Under the pieces are notes generated by a model. It saw only the letters and a program-made list of their open reading frames with translations, made no database searches and was not told where the DNA came from. A program made the translations under genes and the position numbers. From Verrucomicrobiia bacterium (GTDB lineage Bacteria; Verrucomicrobiota; Verrucomicrobiia; Limisphaerales; UBA11358), in the NCBI GenBank assembly GCA_031290985.1, contig JARLJW010000075.1, positions 1 to 60,578 of the forward strand: a stretch of 60,578 nucleotides of DNA, given 5' to 3'. Numbering within the stretch: the stretch's first letter is position 1; the number at the start of each line of letters is the position of its first letter. Positions 53,314 through 60,578 of the stretch are shown piece after piece.

Positions 53314-54612
53314 ATGTCTGTCACGGCTGATCCCTTAGCAAAAGCCAATGCCGCCCTCTCCGAGCTGATTGCCGCCACTCCTTCTCCCAAGCGGCGCGGC
53401 ACCCTGCTCATCGTGGATGATGAGGAAGGGCCGCGCATGTCGTTGCGCGTGATCTTCAAGGACAATTTTGACCTGCTCATGGCCGAGGACGGTCCCACGG
53501 CAATCGAACTGGCGCAGAAGCATGACATCGACGTGGCGATCTTGGACATCCGCATGGCGGGCATGTCGGGGATCGAGGTGCTGGAACGGTTGCGGTTCGT
53601 GCGGCCCGAGATCGAGGCGATCATGATCACGGCGTTTGAGACGACCGACACGATCCGCCAGGCGCTCCGTCTGCGCGCCTGCGATTACATCAACAAGCCC
53701 TTTGACATCGCCACGATCCGCGCCGCGGTGAACGCCGCCATGCAGCGGCGGATGCTTGAAAGCGAGATCCACACGAGCGCGGAAAAGGTCCACGAACTGC
53801 TCAGCGAACTGCAGAGCCAGAAGGTCGAGGAGCAGATCGCCAAGACGCGCGGGGACATCTACGCCAGCATCATCCATGACATCAACGGCCCGCTGACGGT
53901 CGTTTCCGGCTTCATCCAGTTGCTGAACAAAAAGTTGAACCGCGCCTCGCGTCTCGAACTGGAGGACTTGGAGTTCATCAAGGAGCGGATGGTGATCATT
54001 GAACGGCAGGTGGGCAACTGCATCGAGATCTCGCGCCGCTACCTCGGCTTTCTGCGGCAACAGGCGGGCGATTCCGCCCCGACCGGCGTGCATCAGTTGA
54101 TGAGCGACCTGGAGCAGCTCGTGCGCGTCCACCCGAGCATCCAGGAGAATGAATTTCGCGTGACGCCGCCGGCCGGGGACATCGCCGTGCGGATCAATGG
54201 CACGGATGTCATCCAGATTTTGCTGAACCTGACGGTGAATGCGTTCCAATGTTCCACGCAGCCGCATCGCGTGGAGGTGGGCGCGGAGATTTTGCACGCG
54301 CCGCTGAACCTCGCGGAGTTCAAAGATGGCCCGGCCGACCGCATTCTCAATGTCGAAGGCCTGACCAATGCCGCGCCGCTGGTGAAGTTCTGGGTGCGCG
54401 ACAACGGCCCTGGCATCCCGGCGGAGGTGCTCCCGAAAATTTTCCAGCCCTACTTCACCACCAAGGGACCGCGTCAGGGCACCGGCCTCGGCCTCAACAT
54501 CGTCCAGCGCCTGATCAAGGAAGGCAACGGCGCCCTGCATTGCCAGACCCGCCCCGGCGAGGGCACCACGTTCACCACCTACCTGCCGGGCACGGACATC
54601 ACCAAGCCGTAG
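53314..54612 (+). CDS. Receiver-first hybrid histidine kinase
   Basis: 432 residues with no membrane segment, so cytoplasmic. A receiver domain comes first (about 28-140: acidic VDDEE, phospho-acceptor Asp78 in VAILDIRMAGMSG, Lys128 in INKPF), then a coiled-coil linker, a HisKA domain with His188 in SIIHDINGPLTVVSG, and a HATPase domain (LLNLTVNAFQ, DNGPGIP, GTGLGLNIVQ). This receiver-before-kinase order fits a protein that takes phosphate from another kinase and passes it on, or whose kinase activity is gated by the receiver. No DNA-binding domain is seen and no partner is adjacent. The first of two thioredoxin-fold genes follows after 28 bp on the same strand and could be cotranscribed. Confidence 0.9.
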   Translation: MSVTADPLAKANAALSELIAATPSPKRRGTLLIVDDEEGPRMSLRVIFKDNFDLLMAEDGPTAIELAQKHDIDVAILDIRMAGMSGIEVLERLRFVRPEIEAIMITAFETTDTIRQALRLRACDYINKPFDIATIRAAVNAAMQRRMLESEIHTSAEKVHELLSELQSQKVEEQIAKTRGDIYASIIHDINGPLTVVSGFIQLLNKKLNRASRLELEDLEFIKERMVIIERQVGNCIEISRRYLGFLRQQAGDSAPTGVHQLMSDLEQLVRVHPSIQENEFRVTPPAGDIAVRINGTDVIQILLNLTVNAFQCSTQPHRVEVGAEILHAPLNLAEFKDGPADRILNVEGLTNAAPLVKFWVRDNGPGIPAEVLPKIFQPYFTTKGPRQGTGLGLNIVQRLIKEGNGALHCQTRPGEGTTFTTYLPGTDITKP

Positions 54613-54640
54613 ATTTTCTCCACCCGCTGCCTGGCAACGT

Positions 54641-55441
54641 ATGCGTTTTGGGACCTTGATCGCACTAACGCTGGCGCTGCTCCCGCTGGTTGCCGGCGCG
54701 GATGAAAAAATCCCCGTCCTCCAGGCGGGCAACGTCACCTATTCCAACATCACCGTCACCACCGTCAGCGCCACCGATGTCTATTTCACCTACGCCGGCG
54801 GCATGTGCAACGTGAAGCTCAAGAACCTTTCGCCCGAACTCCAGCAGCATTTCAACTTTGACCCCAACAAGGCCAACGAAGTCGAAAAACAGCAGGCCGA
54901 AAACAAGCTAAAGTACCACGACCAACTCCTTCATCAGCCCGTCGTGCCGCCGCCCGACATGACCCGTCCGACTGCCACCGCAAGCGGCCAGACGGCTGCG
55001 CCCGGCAAAAAAATCTGGGCCAAAATATTAATGAACCAGAAAGCGCCGGAACTGGTCGTCGAAAAATGGCTCACGCCCGAGCCCGACCGGCGGGGCAAAT
55101 TTGTGCTAATCGATTTCTGGGCGACGTGGTGTCCGCCTTGCCGCGCCGCCATCCCGGAGTTGAACGGCTTCCAAAGAAAATTTGGCGACAAACTCGTGGT
55201 CATCGGCATTTCGGACGAACCGGAGGCGGCGGTGCGGCGGCTGACCGATCCCAAGATAGAATACGCCGTCGCCATTGATACCCAGGCGCGCACCAAAAAA
55301 GCAGTTGAGGTGGCCGGTATTCCGCATGTCCTCATCATTGATCCGCAGGGCATCGTCCGCTGGGAAGGCTTTCCGTTTTTAGCGGGCTACGAATTGAACG
55401 AAAACGTCGTGGCCGACATCATCGCCAAGTATTCCAATTAG
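54641..55441 (+). CDS. Exported TlpA-like thioredoxin-fold protein
   Basis: 266 residues with a signal peptide (LIALTLALLPLVAGADE). The N-terminal 105 residues (IPVLQAGNVTYSNITVTTVS ... PVVPPPDMTR) are a short module of unknown role, followed by a Pro/Thr-rich linker and a TlpA/ResA-like thioredoxin domain (about 130-266) with FVLIDFWATWCPPCRAAIPEL, the redox-active CPPC, and the cis-Pro loop VAGIPHVLIIDP. It is expected to reduce disulphides in exported proteins. The N-terminal 311 bp are almost identical to the next gene. Confidence 0.9.
   Translation: MRFGTLIALTLALLPLVAGADEKIPVLQAGNVTYSNITVTTVSATDVYFTYAGGMCNVKLKNLSPELQQHFNFDPNKANEVEKQQAENKLKYHDQLLHQPVVPPPDMTRPTATASGQTAAPGKKIWAKILMNQKAPELVVEKWLTPEPDRRGKFVLIDFWATWCPPCRAAIPELNGFQRKFGDKLVVIGISDEPEAAVRRLTDPKIEYAVAIDTQARTKKAVEVAGIPHVLIIDPQGIVRWEGFPFLAGYELNENVVADIIAKYSN
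54656..54966 (+). repeat. Direct repeat, copy 1 (shared N-terminal gene segment)
   Basis: 311 bp matching 55527-55837 at an offset of 871 bp without gaps, with about 8 differences by my count, most at third codon positions. It covers the signal peptide and the N-terminal module of two adjacent thioredoxin-fold genes. Confidence 0.9.
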
Positions 55442-55511
55442 CGGATCGAGACAAGGCGCGATGAACCGGGGCACACTTGACAATCCGGCCGAAGCATAGC
55501 ATACGCAAGAG

Positions 55512-56237
55512 ATGCGTTCTGCATACTTGATCGCACTGACGCTGGCGCTGCTCCCGCTGGTTGCCGGCGCGGATGAAAAAATCCCCGTCCTCCAGGCGGG
55601 CAACGTCACCTATTCCAACATCACCGTCACCACCGTCAGCGCCACCGATGTCTATTTCACCTACGCCGGCGGCATGGGCAATGTGAAGCTCAAGAACCTT
55701 TCGCCCGAACTCCAGCAGCATTTCAACTTTGACCCCAAGAAGGCCAACGAAGTCGAAAAACAGCAGGCCGAAAACAAGCTAAAGTACCACGACCAACTTC
55801 TCCACCAACCCGTCGTGCCGCCGCCCGACATGACCCGCGAACCCGCTTCCGCCCAGGAACCCGTCTGGCAGCACAACCTGAACCGCTTGCTCAAGCAGGC
55901 CGGCGCGGAAAACAAACTCGTGCTGATCGATTTCACCGGTTCGGACTGGAGCCAGTGGTGCATCAAATTCGACCAGGAAGTTCTCGGCTCGCCCAAATTC
56001 TCCGCCTACATCAACCAGAAACTCATCTTCATCCGGGTCGATTTTCCCCAGCACACCGAGCAGACCGATGACCTCAAGCGCGCCAACGTCGGGCTCGCCG
56101 ACCATTTCAAGATCGTGAACTACCCCACCTGCATCCTGCTCGATCCCTCTGGTAAAGAACTCGGTCGCCAGGTCGGCTATCTCCCCGGCGGCCCCGACAT
56201 TTTCATCAGCGAACTCGAAGGCTTCAACCGCAAATAA
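55512..56237 (+). CDS. Exported thioredoxin-fold protein with a single active-site Cys
   Basis: 241 residues. The N-terminal 108 residues are nearly identical to those of the preceding protein, but the C-terminal 130 residues are a different thioredoxin-fold domain: LVLIDFTGSDWSQWCIKFDQ (about 135-155), LIFIRVDFPQ and NYPTCILLDPSGKELG. Where related proteins have WCxWC or CxxC, this one has WSQWC, so the first Cys is a Ser and a normal dithiol cycle is not possible; it may act as a monothiol protein or a binding protein. The cis-Pro is kept (NYPT). It follows the first copy by 70 bp on the same strand. Confidence 0.85.
   Translation: MRSAYLIALTLALLPLVAGADEKIPVLQAGNVTYSNITVTTVSATDVYFTYAGGMGNVKLKNLSPELQQHFNFDPKKANEVEKQQAENKLKYHDQLLHQPVVPPPDMTREPASAQEPVWQHNLNRLLKQAGAENKLVLIDFTGSDWSQWCIKFDQEVLGSPKFSAYINQKLIFIRVDFPQHTEQTDDLKRANVGLADHFKIVNYPTCILLDPSGKELGRQVGYLPGGPDIFISELEGFNRK
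55527..55837 (+). repeat. Direct repeat, copy 2 (shared N-terminal gene segment)
   Basis: Second copy of the 311-bp segment described at 54656-54966. Confidence 0.9.
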
Positions 56238-56299
56238 ACAATTACCGCCGCCACCTCGCTGATGGCGAAACTGCCGGCGGTGAAATGATTCAAAATATT

Positions 56300-57673
56300 T
56301 CAGTTCCCCAGATACTCGCGCGGATCCGTCACCTTGCCCGTCAATGCGCTCGCCGCCACCGTCGCCGGCGACGCCAAAAACACCTTCGATTCCTTGTCGC
56401 CCATGCGGCCCGGGAAATTCCGGTTCGTCGCGCTGATGCAGTTGATGCCCGACTTGTTGATGCGGCCGAACGTGTCCACCGGCCCGCCCAGGCAGGCCGC
56501 GCAGCCCGCGTTCTCCGTCATCTGCACGCCCGCATTCACCAGCACGTCCCAGATCGTCGTGTTGCCCCAGTAAGTCGATTGCAAATCGCGCACGATCTCC
56601 GGCGTCGCCGGCACGCCGAACGTGTCGATCACCACCTTCTTCCCGCGCAACACCCGCGCCACTTCCACAAAATCACTCGTCTTCCCGCCCGTGCAGGAAC
56701 CCACGTACGCGCGATCCAGCTTCTGGTTCATCTCCTTCGCCTTCTTGCGCTGACCCGGATCCGGATGGCACGCCACCGTCGGCTCCAGCTGGTTCAAATC
56801 CACCACGTGCTCATACACGAACTTCTCGTCCCGGTCGCGCGCGACCGGTTCATAAGTCGATTTCGTGCCATTCAATTTCACGCGCGCATCCACGTATTCC
56901 GCCGTGCGCGAATCAAATTCAAAAATCCCGTTCTTGCCGCCCGCCTCGATCGCCATGTTCGCGATCGTCATGCGGTCATCAATCGACAAATTCAACGCGC
57001 CCTCGCCGTCGAACTGCATCGCGCGATACGTCGCGCCGTCAAAGCCGATCTCGCCGATGCAATGCAAAATAATGTCCTTCGCCATCACGCCCGGCTGCAA
57101 CTTGCCCTCGAGCCGGAAATGCATCGACTCCGGCACCTTGATCAGCAGCTTCCCCGTGCCCATCACAAAACCCGCGTCCGTGTTGCCGATGCCCGTCGCG
57201 AACTGGTTGAACGCCCCCGCCATGCACGTGTGCGAATCCGTGCCGAACAAAATTTCGCCCGGACGCGTATGGCCCTTCTGCGGCAACGCCGTGTGGCACA
57301 CCCCCGCGTAACGGGAACCATACTGGCGCTTCATGTTCCCCTTCGCCGCATCAAAGACCCAATGCCCGTTCTGGTCATCAATCACGTCGTAAAAATATTC
57401 AATCCCCTGCTCGCGCGAAAAATCACGGAGAATGTCCACATTGCGGTTCGACTTCGAATCCGCCGTGAAAATGTAATGGTCCGGGATGATCACGATCCGG
57501 TCCTTGTTCCAGACCTTCGCGTCCTTGCCGAACTCGCGTTTAAACACGCCGATCGTGCCCGGCCCGCAAACATCATGCGTCATCAGCACGTCCGCGTTCA
57601 CCCAGATATTGTCGCCGGCCTGGACTTTGGCTTTGCCAGCCGCGCGCGCGAGAATTTTTTCCGTCAACGTCAT
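56300..57673 (-). CDS. leuC: 3-isopropylmalate dehydratase large subunit / aconitase family
   Basis: 457 residues, close to the usual LeuC size (about 420-470). The enzyme interconverts 2- and 3-isopropylmalate in leucine synthesis with a [4Fe-4S] cluster; related homoaconitases act in lysine synthesis. Seen here: the cluster cysteines in YVGSCTGGKTSDF and NAGCAACLGGP, the substrate motif GTDSHTCMAGAFNQFATGIG and the C-terminal ATNRNFPGRMGDKESKVFLA. The sequence is of the variant aconitase type found in PVC bacteria and archaea, so homoaconitate or another hydratase activity is possible. The small subunit (LeuD) is not next to it: 2.9 kb of gene-free DNA lies upstream and the thioredoxin genes converge downstream. 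Confidence 0.83.
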   Translation of the reverse strand: MTLTEKILARAAGKAKVQAGDNIWVNADVLMTHDVCGPGTIGVFKREFGKDAKVWNKDRIVIIPDHYIFTADSKSNRNVDILRDFSREQGIEYFYDVIDDQNGHWVFDAAKGNMKRQYGSRYAGVCHTALPQKGHTRPGEILFGTDSHTCMAGAFNQFATGIGNTDAGFVMGTGKLLIKVPESMHFRLEGKLQPGVMAKDIILHCIGEIGFDGATYRAMQFDGEGALNLSIDDRMTIANMAIEAGGKNGIFEFDSRTAEYVDARVKLNGTKSTYEPVARDRDEKFVYEHVVDLNQLEPTVACHPDPGQRKKAKEMNQKLDRAYVGSCTGGKTSDFVEVARVLRGKKVVIDTFGVPATPEIVRDLQSTYWGNTTIWDVLVNAGVQMTENAGCAACLGGPVDTFGRINKSGINCISATNRNFPGRMGDKESKVFLASPATVAASALTGKVTDPREYLGN

Positions 57674-57912
57674 AATCTAAAAAACATACCCGATCCCCAC
57701 CCCATGTTCAACCACGCAAACCACCCCCGGCGAACGTCACACGAGGGTAGTTGCGTACGGCCACCAGCCGCCCCCGCCAATGCGCCAGCTTCCGGAGCGC
57801 AGATCCGTTGGCCGTACGGCAGCACCCCGCAGGAACATCGCCCGCAAATAAGCGTTCGGATAATTTCCACACCCGCCGGTCACACCGCTGCCAGCTTGCC
57901 CTCGCCCCGGCC

Positions 57913-57935
57913 CGGTGGCCGTACGCCAGTACTTT
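57913..57935. repeat. GGCCGTACGCC dispersed repeat, inverted pair with 60202-60224
   Basis: A 23-bp sequence whose exact reverse complement is at 60202-60224. Shorter relatives with GGCCGTACG are at 57754, 57808, 58150-58210 and 59043. Confidence 0.7.
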
Positions 57936-58378
57936 AATTTGGTTTAATTCACCTTAATTCCGGTCCTTTTCAACCGAACCGCAGTAATCGCACTGTGGCA
58001 ATCCTCCATCCTTGCTCCGCGCCCGATGCCCTCGGCATTCGGCCTTCGTCATTCGTTATTCGTTATTCGTCATTCGGATTTCGGATTTCGGATTTCATCC
58101 GTGTTCATCCATCATTTTATACTGCCCGGTCATCCACGATTCTCAAATCTCCATCCTCGATATAGCGGCCATACGCCATAGTAGCCGTACGCCAGAACCC
58201 CGTACGGCTCGCCCAAACGTTTCGAGGCTAATAAAGGCTAACCAAGGCTAACGGACCTTGATTGCCAAGGCCTTACATGATTGCTCGTGCGGCACGAACT
58301 CCGCGCTGCGGGCGCCTTGTGGTATGACCAGCCCATCGCCCCCAAGCACCCCGACGAGGCCGCTCGCCACACCATTCG

Positions 58379-58527
58379 GCATTCGACATTCGGCATTCAG
58401 TGGCCATTGACCTTTCTCTGCCCATAAAACGTACCCACAGTATCACTCCCCACGCCCACCCGACAACCCCCGCCCCGCAAATAAATCCAGGTATTTTTTT
58501 GAACGTTTTCCCCAAAAAACTGTCTCA
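58379..58527. repeat. Long imperfect inverted repeat, left arm
   Basis: About 149 bp that align with the reverse complement of 59907-60060. Landmarks in both arms are GCATTCGACATTCG, GTATCACNCCCCAC, AACCCCCGCCCCGCAAATAA and TGTCTCA. Confidence 0.75.
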
Positions 58528-58865
58528 TCCTCGGTCGGACGGAATGAGGCCAAGCGGATACGTGGCACCTTCCAGTCGAACCACCGTCCCTCCTGTCCAA
58601 AATTTCCCTGTCAGCCTGAGCCCCGCAAACCTTCCGCGCCTTGAGTGTCCACCGCCCGGCAAACGCGGAGCGCCTGGACTGCGGTCGCTTCAGCGCCGCT
58701 TTCCTCGACAAGTTGATCAAGAGTGATCGGCCTGGAACGAATCTGACCCAAGAAAGGAATTTTACCAAGGGCGAAGCCGGTGCTGAGAAAATTAAAAAAT
58801 CAGTTTGTGTCAATGGTGAGGTGACGCCTGACTGCGGGATGCGAGATGCGGGCTTGCATGGGCGG

Positions 58866-59027
58866 TTGGCAATCCTCACGGGATTATTTTTCGGCTCCGC
58901 CTTCGGTTTGGCGGGCATCGCCTCGGCGGTCTTGGGAAAACTGGCGGACGCCACGAGCATCATCTTTGTGGTGAAATGCTGTTCGTTCCTGCCGTTGATC
59001 GGGTTGTTGACCGGGCTGCTGCCGGAT
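58866..59027 (+). pseudogene. C-terminal fragment of an MFS transporter (fosmidomycin-resistance type)
   Basis: About 54 residues, LTGLFFGSAFGLAGIASAVL (then GKLADATS and a final helix ending LLTGLLPD), match from memory the last two transmembrane helices of Fsr-type MFS exporters. There is no start or N-terminal part; the reading frame upstream is made of repeat sequence, and a GGCCGTACGC element follows directly. A decayed gene. Confidence 0.65.
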
Positions 59028-59715
59028 TGGCCCGTCCGGCATGGTGGCCGTACGCAAGTACCTATTCGGGTCCGTGAACGCTGGACTCGTGGGTAAAAAA
59101 ATGTCTGCCACCGGTAATCTGGTAGAAATATCAAAACGGACCACAACAGGGTGCTTTCCGCTTTTCCCGGCCATCCATCTTCCATTCTCGATCCTCTTGG
59201 GTTGCGGCTTTGCCGCACTGCGTCCCCGCGTTTTTCCGTGAACGGGTCTTGAAAGGCGCCGTTCCAATTTTCCCCGGCGGCGGCTGGAGCGTTTTCAAAA
59301 ATAGCCGCCAAGTTAGTTATGACGCTCGCCCTCACCTGTTTCCTCTCCCCGGGGGCTTGTCATTACCCACAGCTTCCACAGAGATTTTCGAGCAAAGCGA
59401 GAGCGGTAAAATAATGTTTATGAATTGCTGGGAAAATCTACCTGACCGTAGGCAGGCGTTGGACCATGAGCATGTCCTCGTCGATTTGGGCATTGAAGCG
59501 ACCTCAAGGTCGCGCTCCGTTGGCCGGGGCGCGGCGTTCACGCCGCTTCAACGCCCGCCCACCCGCAGCGTGCGGTCAGGACGAAAGATTTCGGCGGTGG
59601 TGACGGGCTGCGGCTGGTCTGCGACACAGCCGCCGTCCATTCGGAATGGGAATACACGCCCCACTGGTTCTAACAACAAAGCAACCAAGTAGCCAAGAAG
59701 AACCAAAACAACGCC

Positions 59716-59749
59716 CGCCCTCACCTGTTTCCTCTCCCCCGAGGAGAGG
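59716..59749. repeat. Direct repeat with hairpin
   Basis: Its first 24 bases equal 59327-59350. It continues into a 7-bp stem, CCTCTCC / GGAGAGG (59731-59749), and is related to the longer hairpin at 454-478. Confidence 0.6.
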
Positions 59750-59906
59750 AGCTCAGGTAGTTAGGTCCGGTGGGCTCGTTGGTGGTGGGGTGATCCAGTC
59801 GCGGGTTTCGCGTTTCGCGTTTTGGGTTGTGGGTTAAAAATACGGACGGTGGCGGTGTCCGGAGGGCTTGCTTGCTTTTCTTCCTTTCCGCCGGACAGGA
59901 CAAGTT

Positions 59907-60060
59907 TGAGACAGTTTTTTTTGGAAAACGTTCAATAAAATACTTGGATTTATTTGCGGGGCGGGGGTTGCCGGTGTCGTGGGGGGTGATACTATCGAAG
60001 AGTTTTTTATGGTTCAGGTGTTCTTTGACATGGCAACCAATCAGCGAATGTCGAATGTGC
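59907..60060. repeat. Long imperfect inverted repeat, right arm
   Basis: About 154 bp, reverse complement of 58379-58527 with mismatches and small gaps. The arms enclose about 1.4 kb that holds the transporter remnant. Confidence 0.75.
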
Positions 60061-60201
60061 CGGGCGGGCGTCTAACAGGCGGTGAATGACCACTGGTTCT
60101 AACACGGCCCGGATGCCGGCTACGCGCCTTTGCCCACTTTTTCGACGGCTTAAAAATGTTTATCCGGGTGAATCCGACCTAATCCGACCATAGAATTTTT
60201 A

Positions 60202-60224
60202 AAAGTACTGGCGTACGGCCACCG
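60202..60224. repeat. GGCCGTACGCC dispersed repeat, inverted copy
   Basis: Exact reverse complement of 57913-57935 over 23 bp. Confidence 0.7.
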
Positions 60225-60238
60225 GGGGACGGGAAGTA

Positions 60239-60280
60239 GTTGATGGTTGATAGTTGATAGTTGATAGTTGATAGTTGATG
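60239..60280. repeat. Tandem 7-bp repeat, six units
   Basis: Six head-to-tail units of GTTGATA, the first and last reading GTTGATG. Unit length 7 with no spacers, so a simple tandem array. Confidence 0.9.
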
Positions 60281-60477
60281 GATACACAAACAAAAAAAGG
60301 GCCGTTTTGGGCGATTGGGAATTTGTGCAAAGGCCAATGAAAACGCAAAAATTAAACCAAATTAAACCATGAATGTGGCGAGTGGCGAGGGACGGGTGAC
60401 AGGGGCAAAGCTCCAACATCCAAGCTCCAAGCTCCAGTGAAGCGCCGAATTCCAATGCACAGAACGGAAACCAAATT

Positions 60478-60568
60478 AACAGAAGATAACGAAGGGAACG
60501 AAGCTGAAGGACGCCACAGATTCCGGATGGGCCCTCTGCCCGCTTCGTTTCCTTGGTTTCCTTCTGTT
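60478..60568. repeat. Large imperfect hairpin
   Basis: A 26-base arm at 60478-60503 (starts AACAGAAG, ends ACGAAG) pairs with 60543-60568 (starts CTTCGT, ends CTTCTGTT) with three mismatches, around a 39-base loop. It is a dispersed-repeat-type structure; no gene is next to it in the window. Confidence 0.6.
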
Positions 60569-60578
60569 CAATTTTTTG

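Larger units (their letters stand above)
57674..60578. other. Gene-poor repeat region
   Basis: About 2.9 kb without an intact gene. It contains GGCCGTACGCC elements (57754-57763, 57808-57818, 57913-57935, 59043-59057, 60202-60224), tandem 7-8-bp repeats near 58045-58095, a long imperfect inverted repeat (58379-58527 and 59907-60060), a remnant of an MFS transporter, 24-bp direct repeats at 59327-59350 and 59716-59739, a 7-bp tandem repeat at 60239-60280 and a large hairpin at 60478-60568. Possible reading frames here are translations of these repeats. Confidence 0.65.

Noticed and set aside
56285..57937. 550-residue open frame on the plus strand
   Set aside because: Arg/His-rich antisense shadow of the LeuC-family gene.
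58397..59335. 312-residue open frame on the minus strand
   Set aside because: Made of dispersed-repeat translations and overlapping the MFS remnant in another frame; no domain.
58379..60060. Intact insertion sequence bounded by the long inverted repeat
   Set aside because: No transposase frame is recognisable between the arms, and no target duplication could be identified by eye.
60239..60280. Possible CRISPR or origin iterons
   Set aside because: Simple 7-bp head-to-tail repeats without spacers; no replication gene nearby.

Overview
The window looks like a chromosomal segment of a Verrucomicrobiota bacterium, probably of the Pedosphaera/Limisphaerales type. This is inferred from gene content and style, not from a marker gene. 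The evidence is high G+C coding DNA, many large secreted Asn/Thr/Gly-rich proteins ending in 'FFRLK/YHVQSSADL'-like tails, an H-X9-DG prepilin, an autotransporter-associated beta-strand protein, a two-component propeller kinase, FucP-type sugar uptake and many short palindromic dispersed repeats in non-coding DNA. No rRNA, tRNA, integrase or CRISPR array was seen.

Layout. (1) 1-15.3 kb: a partial gene at the left edge, a flavin reductase, then a leftward block of secreted proteins (a cytochrome-like propeller protein, an IGGG-repeat surface protein, a BspA-like LRR protein, an 'ANxGW' repeat protein and a beta-helix protein). Upstream of these lie a DNA-binding response regulator and a membrane histidine kinase whose sensor part is a WD40-like propeller. 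Five copies of a 17-bp palindrome, TGTGCG-N5-CGCACA, sit in front of the transcription units of this block and in front of the regulator itself. (2) 15.5-31.9 kb: malic enzyme, a HupE nickel permease, a low-G+C islet with one unfamiliar coiled-coil membrane protein, then a complete set for a bidirectional NAD(H)-linked [NiFe] hydrogenase: hypE-D-C-F leftward, hypA-B rightward, a maturation protease, and hoxE-F-U-Y-H leftward. (3) 31.9-52.4 kb: a polysaccharide-degradation locus with an autotransporter-repeat protein, a prepilin-like protein, a Reg_prop sensor kinase with a NarL-type regulator, two paralogous alpha/alpha-toroid enzymes, a jelly-roll lyase-like protein, a GH8 glucanase and a FucP-type transporter. 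Three copies of a second palindromic box, CRCCCG-TT-CGGGYG, mark this locus. (4) 53.3-57.7 kb: a receiver-kinase protein, two tandem thioredoxin-fold proteins sharing an almost identical N-terminal segment, and a LeuC/aconitase-family enzyme. (5) 57.7-60.6 kb: about 2.9 kb without an intact gene, filled with dispersed, tandem and inverted repeats and the remnant of an MFS transporter.

How the genes work together. The hyp and hox genes form one functional unit: HypA/HypB/HupE supply nickel, HypC/D/E/F build the Fe(CN)2CO group, the protease trims HoxH, and HoxEFU couple the HoxYH hydrogenase to NAD(H). The third region resembles a sugar-responsive locus in which a periplasmic propeller kinase senses carbohydrate and its regulator switches on secreted depolymerases. 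The first region looks like an analogous regulon for surface proteins under a different kinase and a different operator. The two operator families are the least explained and most testable signals in the window.
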